The position numbers and the translations under genes are program-made. A model generated the notes under the pieces. That model did no database searches, had not been told where the DNA came from, and worked only from the letters and a program-made list of their open reading frames with translations. Below, piece after piece: positions 6,565 to 8,908 of a stretch of 8,908 nt of DNA (positions are counted from its first letter, which is position 1; each line of letters starts with the position of its first letter). The stretch spans positions 1 to 8,908 of the forward strand of contig CALDMR010000037.1 in the NCBI GenBank assembly GCA_937915065.1. Direction: 5' to 3'. The stretch comes from an uncultured Clostridia bacterium (GTDB lineage: Bacteria; Bacillota; Clostridia; Oscillospirales; Oscillospiraceae).

Positions 6565-6609
6565 TCACATTCGTTCGTGGCTTCGTGAGCGCCGGGTGCG
6601 AATACCCAT
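6565..6609 (-). CDS. Putative 14-residue Arg-rich leader peptide of metNIQ
   Basis: ATG at 6609 opens MGIRTRRSRSHERM, closed by TGA at 6567-6565. The site AAAAGGAGT (6626-6618) lies 8 nt upstream, as good as those of the long genes. Five of 14 residues are Arg and two are Ser; the last sense codon is Met. The ORF lies wholly inside the predicted metN transcript and ends 49 nt before the metN GTG. The SD-pairing tract starts at the very next base after the stop. A regulatory leader peptide whose translation controls metN is the natural reading, but whether the signal is methionine, arginine supply or ribosome state is not visible. A chance ORF of this length is possible; the strong ribosome binding site and hairpin placement argue against it. 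Confidence 0.55.
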   Translation of the reverse strand: MGIRTRRSRSHERM

Positions 6610-6662
6610 AATGTCCCACTCCTTTTCTGTTCTGCCCGCCGGACTGGCGGACACTTTATTTT

Positions 6663-6693
6663 GTATGGGCAGAAATGTTCTGCCTGCACATAC
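6663..6693 (-). promoter_or_regulatory. 5'-end hairpin or operator in the metN leader
   Basis: On the minus strand GGCAGAA-CAT-TTCTGCC (6684-6668) forms a perfect 7-bp stem. It is extended by GTATG/CATAC (6693-6689 with 6667-6663) across a 4-nt bulge. It starts at about the predicted transcription start. As DNA, the same inverted repeat sits just downstream of the -10, a classic repressor position, so an operator is an equally valid reading. Confidence 0.55.
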
Positions 6694-6701
6694 ATCTATT
6701 T

Positions 6702-6730
6702 ATTTTATGCCAAAATGAATCCCTTGTCAA
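6702..6730 (-). promoter_or_regulatory. metNIQ promoter
   Basis: On the minus strand a perfect TTGACA (6730-6725), 17-bp spacer and TAAAAT (6707-6702, 5/6) form a strong housekeeping promoter. The predicted start is near 6695, giving a leader of about 180 nt before metN. No sequence resembling the S-box core or the T-box GGTGG motif was seen in that leader. Confidence 0.8.
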
Positions 6731-6774
6731 TGAAGAGCAGGATCTATTCTCGCAAAAAAGTTGCGGCAGAACCG

Positions 6775-6803
6775 TTGACTTCAATGATAAAAAGTGCTAA
6801 AGT
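6775..6803 (+). promoter_or_regulatory. Promoter of the DAHP synthase-prephenate dehydrogenase operon
   Basis: TTGACT (6775-6780), 17-bp spacer and TAAAGT (6798-6803) are preceded by TG at 6795-6796, an extended -10. It points away from the metN promoter, with the two -35 boxes 44 bp apart. A copy of GGCAGAA (6765-6771), the half-site of the metN inverted repeat, lies 3 bp upstream of the -35. Confidence 0.65.
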
Positions 6804-6835
6804 AAAGAACGCTCAATCAAAGCAGAAATGCGCGG

Positions 6836-6891
6836 CCTATCGAAAACATATAGAATAGATAGGTTTGCATAGTATAGCACTATCCTGCAAA
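6836..6891 (+). promoter_or_regulatory. Structured leader upstream of DAHP synthase
   Basis: Two tandem inverted repeats lie between promoter and gene. CCTATC (6836-6841) pairs with GATAGG (6858-6863). TTTGC-ATAGT (6864-6873) pairs with ACTAT (6879-6883) and GCAAA (6887-6891) across a 3-nt bulge. GATAG (6858-6862) could instead pair with CTATC (6880-6884), so the folds compete. No terminator-like U run follows. A binding site for a regulator or a translational switch are both possible; the stems are short and A/U-rich. Confidence 0.35.
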
Positions 6892-6924
6892 ATGTCAAGG
6901 ATAAATCCGGAAAGGGGAAAAAGC

Positions 6925-7938
6925 ATGGTTGTTGTAATGAAAACCACCGCTACGGCGGCAGATGTTGAGGGCGTAAAAAAGGAAATGGAGACCTATGGCC
7001 TGAAAATGATGGTCAGCCGCGGTATCGACTGCACGATTCTGGGCGCCGAGGGCAATGCTGCCGCGGTGGATCAGGAAAAGATCTCGCTGCTCAGCGGTGT
7101 GGAGCGTGTTATGCGGGTGTCTGAACCCTATAAAATGGCGAACCGCAAATACCATCCCCAGAATACGGAGATCGATGTGGGCGGCATCAAGATCGGCGGA
7201 AAGCAGATCGGCGTGATCGCCGGCCCCTGCAGCGTGGAAAGCGAGGATCAAATCGCGGAGATCGCCAAGGCGGTGAAGGCCTCCGGGGCCTGCGCTCTGC
7301 GCGGCGGCGCCTACAAACCCCGCACATCGCCCTATGCTTTTCAGGGCCTGGCCCACAACGGCATCAAACTGCTGGAGCATGCCCGGCAGATCACCGGTAT
7401 GCCCATTGTGACGGAGATCATGTCCACGGATAACATCGAAATGTTCGAGATGTGCGTGGATGTGATCCAGGTGGGCGCCCGCAATATGCAGAATTTTGAC
7501 CTGCTCAAGCAGTTGGGGAAAACCACCAAGCCCATTCTGCTCAAGCGCGGCCTGGCCAATACGATCGAGGAGTGGCTCATGAGTGCAGAATATATTATGG
7601 CTGCCGGCAACCCCAATGTGATCCTTTGCGAGCGCGGCATCCGCACTTATGAAACCTATACCCGCAATACCCTGGATCTGAGCGCGGTGCTGGCAGTGAA
7701 GCAGCAGTCCCATCTGCCCGTAATCGTGGACCCCTCCCATGCCACCGGCAAGGCGTGGATGGTGCCCGCCATGGCTAAGGCTGCCATCGCTGCCGGGGCA
7801 GACGGGTTGATCATCGAGGTGCATACCGACCCGCCCCATGCCCTGTGCGACGGGGCTCAGTCCATTCTGCCTGAAGAATTTGACCGGCTGATGCAGGAAA
7901 TGCGGCCGCTGGCGCAGTGTTTGGGGCGCGAGATCTGA
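6925..7938 (+). CDS. aroF: 3-deoxy-7-phosphoheptulonate (DAHP) synthase, type I beta with N-terminal regulatory domain
   Basis: A 337-residue enzyme condensing phosphoenolpyruvate and erythrose 4-phosphate to DAHP, the entry to the shikimate pathway. Residues 1-70 form the ferredoxin/ACT-like domain, which in the Thermotoga maritima enzyme (338 residues) mediates inhibition by tyrosine. The TIM barrel follows. It has AGPCSVES (99-106), RGGAYKPRTSP (126-136), QVGARNMQNF (182-191), LKRG (206-209), CERGIRTYE (235-243), VDPSHATG (268-275), IIEVH (296-300) and LCDGAQS (307-313). Expected metal ligands Cys102, His272, Glu298 and Asp309 are all present at the same numbers as in the Thermotoga protein. 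ATG at 6925 was chosen because GGAAAGGGG (6909-6917) precedes it and the protein then begins like its relatives; the extension to 6865 is not family sequence. It overlaps tyrA by one base. Symbols aroF/aroG/aroA are used variably for this family. Confidence 0.95.
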   Translation: MVVVMKTTATAADVEGVKKEMETYGLKMMVSRGIDCTILGAEGNAAAVDQEKISLLSGVERVMRVSEPYKMANRKYHPQNTEIDVGGIKIGGKQIGVIAGPCSVESEDQIAEIAKAVKASGACALRGGAYKPRTSPYAFQGLAHNGIKLLEHARQITGMPIVTEIMSTDNIEMFEMCVDVIQVGARNMQNFDLLKQLGKTTKPILLKRGLANTIEEWLMSAEYIMAAGNPNVILCERGIRTYETYTRNTLDLSAVLAVKQQSHLPVIVDPSHATGKAWMVPAMAKAAIAAGADGLIIEVHTDPPHALCDGAQSILPEEFDRLMQEMRPLAQCLGREI

Positions 7939-8786
7939 TGGCAGAAGAAAAAACGGTATTGATTGTGGGGCTGGGCTTGATTGGCGGCAGTGTGGCGGCA
8001 GCGCTGCGGGGGTTTGAAGGGTTTCGCGTGGTCGGTGCGGATCGCAGCGAAAAGACCCGGGCCTATGCTCGGGAGCACGGTGTGTGCGACGCTGTGGCGG
8101 AACGGACGGAAGAGGTGCTCCCCCAGGCGGATGTGGTGATTTTTGCGATGAACCCCCGGGGAATCGCTGCCCAGCTGGAGCGGTTCAAGGATGATTTCAA
8201 GCCCGGTGCAGTGGTAAGCGACGTGGGCGGGATCAAGGGGGCGATTATGGAAGCGGCCCGCTGCCTGCCGGATCATGTGGATTTTATCGGCTGCCATCCA
8301 ATGGCGGGGAAGGAGACTTCCGGCATTGAGCATTCAGATCAGGCGCTGTTTCAAAATGCCCACTTTATCATCACGCCCGGTGAACGCAGCACCCGGGAAC
8401 ACACCGATCTGCTTTGGCGCATGGCGCAGCACATGGGATTCCGGGATATCGTGGTTACCACGCCGGAGGAACACGACGCGATCATCGCCTACACCAGTCA
8501 GCTGATGCATATCATTGCCGTGGCCACCTGCGACGATGAAGATCTGTTCCGCTGCAAAGGTTTTGAGGGCGGGTCTTTCCGGGGCTGTACCCGGGTGGCG
8601 GCCCTGGATGTGCCGCTGTGGACGGAACTGTTTTCCATGAATGCGCCGGCGCTGAGCCAGTGCATCCGGCGGTTGGAAGAACATTTGCATGCCTATCGGG
8701 AAGTGCTGGAGGCGGGCGATACAGAGCGGTTGGCGGAAAAACTCACCGTTTCTGCCAACCGAAAACGGCGGATGAATTTGGAATAA
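7938..8786 (+). CDS. tyrA: Prephenate dehydrogenase
   Basis: A 282-residue NAD(P)-dependent enzyme that oxidatively decarboxylates prephenate to 4-hydroxyphenylpyruvate, the tyrosine branch. The N-terminal Rossmann fold has GLGLIGGS (11-18) and an acidic Asp35 after strand 2, suggesting NAD rather than NADP. SDVGGIKG (94-101) follows. The catalytic region is CHPMAGKETSGIEHSD (119-134), with His120 as the expected catalytic base. The helical dimer domain carries YTSQLMHIIA (185-194) and GGSFRGCTRVA (211-221), where the conserved Arg binds substrate. No C-terminal ACT domain is present, so feedback control may rest mainly on the upstream DAHP synthase. Some such short proteins can use arogenate; prephenate is the usual assignment. 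The ATG at 7938 shares its A with the TGA of the DAHP synthase gene (TGATG), implying translational coupling. Confidence 0.93.
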   Translation: MAEEKTVLIVGLGLIGGSVAAALRGFEGFRVVGADRSEKTRAYAREHGVCDAVAERTEEVLPQADVVIFAMNPRGIAAQLERFKDDFKPGAVVSDVGGIKGAIMEAARCLPDHVDFIGCHPMAGKETSGIEHSDQALFQNAHFIITPGERSTREHTDLLWRMAQHMGFRDIVVTTPEEHDAIIAYTSQLMHIIAVATCDDEDLFRCKGFEGGSFRGCTRVAALDVPLWTELFSMNAPALSQCIRRLEEHLHAYREVLEAGDTERLAEKLTVSANRKRRMNLE

Positions 8787-8793
8787 AGAAGGG

Positions 8794-8845
8794 AAAACTC
8801 CCTGTTCTCCCTTGGAAGAAAACCAAGGGAGAACAGGGAGTTTTT
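8794..8845. terminator. Long bidirectional rho-independent terminator after tyrA
   Basis: A perfect 22-bp inverted repeat (8794-8815 with 8823-8844) has a 7-nt loop and ends in five T on the plus strand and four T on the minus strand. It ends the DAHP synthase-tyrA operon. It also lies 13 bp beyond the stop of the convergent gene at the right edge, so it probably serves both. Confidence 0.93.
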
Positions 8846-8857
8846 GTTGTGGCAAAA

Positions 8858-8908
8858 TTATCTGCGGCCGCCGAAACCGCCGCCCCGGGAGCCGCCGAAG
8901 CCGCCGCC
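8858..8908 (-). CDS. C-terminal end of a gene with a Gly/Arg/Phe-rich tail, cut by window edge
   Basis: Reading leftward from the window edge, an in-frame run gives GGGFGGSRGGGFGGRR and stops at TAA (8860-8858). Codon use (GGC, CGC, TTC) fits a GC-rich coding sequence, and a terminator lies just beyond the stop, so this is a real 3' end rather than a chance frame. Tails of this kind occur on RGG-box RNA helicases and RNA-binding proteins. They also occur on TPM-domain and other secreted or membrane proteins with glycine-rich ends. Only 16 residues are visible, so the identity cannot be decided. Confidence 0.65.
   Translation of the reverse strand, partial: GGGFGGSRGGGFGGRR

Noticed and set aside
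6751..6765. CGCAA-AAAAG-TTGCG hairpin between the divergent promoters
   Set aside because: It lies upstream of both predicted transcription starts, so it would not be transcribed from them; a 5-bp stem is weak evidence for a DNA site.
6661..6858. 65-codon plus-strand frame between metN and DAHP synthase, and the 77-codon frame at 6485-6718
   Set aside because: Both cross the promoters and leader of the divergent genes, lack ribosome binding sites and show no protein-like composition.
6516..6924. SAM riboswitch or T-box expected upstream of metNIQ
   Set aside because: Neither the S-box conserved cores nor the T-box GGTGG antiterminator bulge could be found on either strand, and there is no terminator hairpin with a U run in the leader.
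6865..6924. Upstream start for DAHP synthase (adds 20 residues)
   Set aside because: The added residues are not part of the family, whose members begin with a short Val-rich strand as at 6925, and the upstream ATG overlaps the leader hairpin.

Overview
The window looks like chromosomal DNA of a fairly GC-rich, low-pathogen-signal Firmicute, most likely a gut clostridium of the Oscillospiraceae type. This is inferred from strong AGGAGG-type ribosome binding sites, TTGACA/TATAAT-like promoters, a PadR-HAAS module, a Thermotoga/Bacillus-type DAHP synthase and a lipoprotein MetQ. No taxonomic marker gene is present, so the family name is an inference. There is no mobile element, CRISPR array, tRNA or rRNA.

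Layout. (1) Positions 1-1564, minus strand: a three-gene operon with a PadR-family repressor, a HAAS-domain single-pass membrane protein and an unrecognised membrane-anchored protein that runs off the left edge. (2) Positions 1565-1746: a divergent control region with a 45-bp near-palindrome over the padR promoter. (3) Positions 1747-3794, plus strand: an ECF-type sigma factor translationally coupled to a protein with about seven membrane segments and a large C-terminal domain, probably its sensor or anti-sigma partner. The unit ends in a strong bidirectional terminator. (4) Positions 3866-6515, minus strand: metN-metI-metQ, a complete methionine ABC importer. (5) Positions 6516-6924: a 409-bp divergent control region. 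(6) Positions 6925-8786, plus strand: DAHP synthase overlapping prephenate dehydrogenase, the first step of the shikimate pathway and a tyrosine-branch step. A long terminator follows. (7) Positions 8858-8908: the last codons of a minus-strand gene with a Gly/Arg/Phe-rich tail.

The most interesting stretch is the metN leader, about 180 nt long. It shows no recognisable S-box (SAM riboswitch) or T-box. Reading along the transcript, it has a hairpin at the predicted 5' end, one strand of which has an alternative 8-nt partner downstream. Next comes a well-formed ribosome binding site and a 14-codon arginine-rich ORF (MGIRTRRSRSHERM). Immediately after its stop codon is a 13-nt tract that pairs 12/13 with the segment carrying the metN Shine-Dalgarno. 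This is the architecture of a leader-peptide-controlled translational switch. It was found by eye and has not been tested by folding or comparison.

The left half is two envelope-facing signalling modules, PadR/HAAS and sigma/7-TM protein, arranged back to back. They probably respond to membrane or cell-surface signals, but the sequence alone does not identify the signal or the targets.
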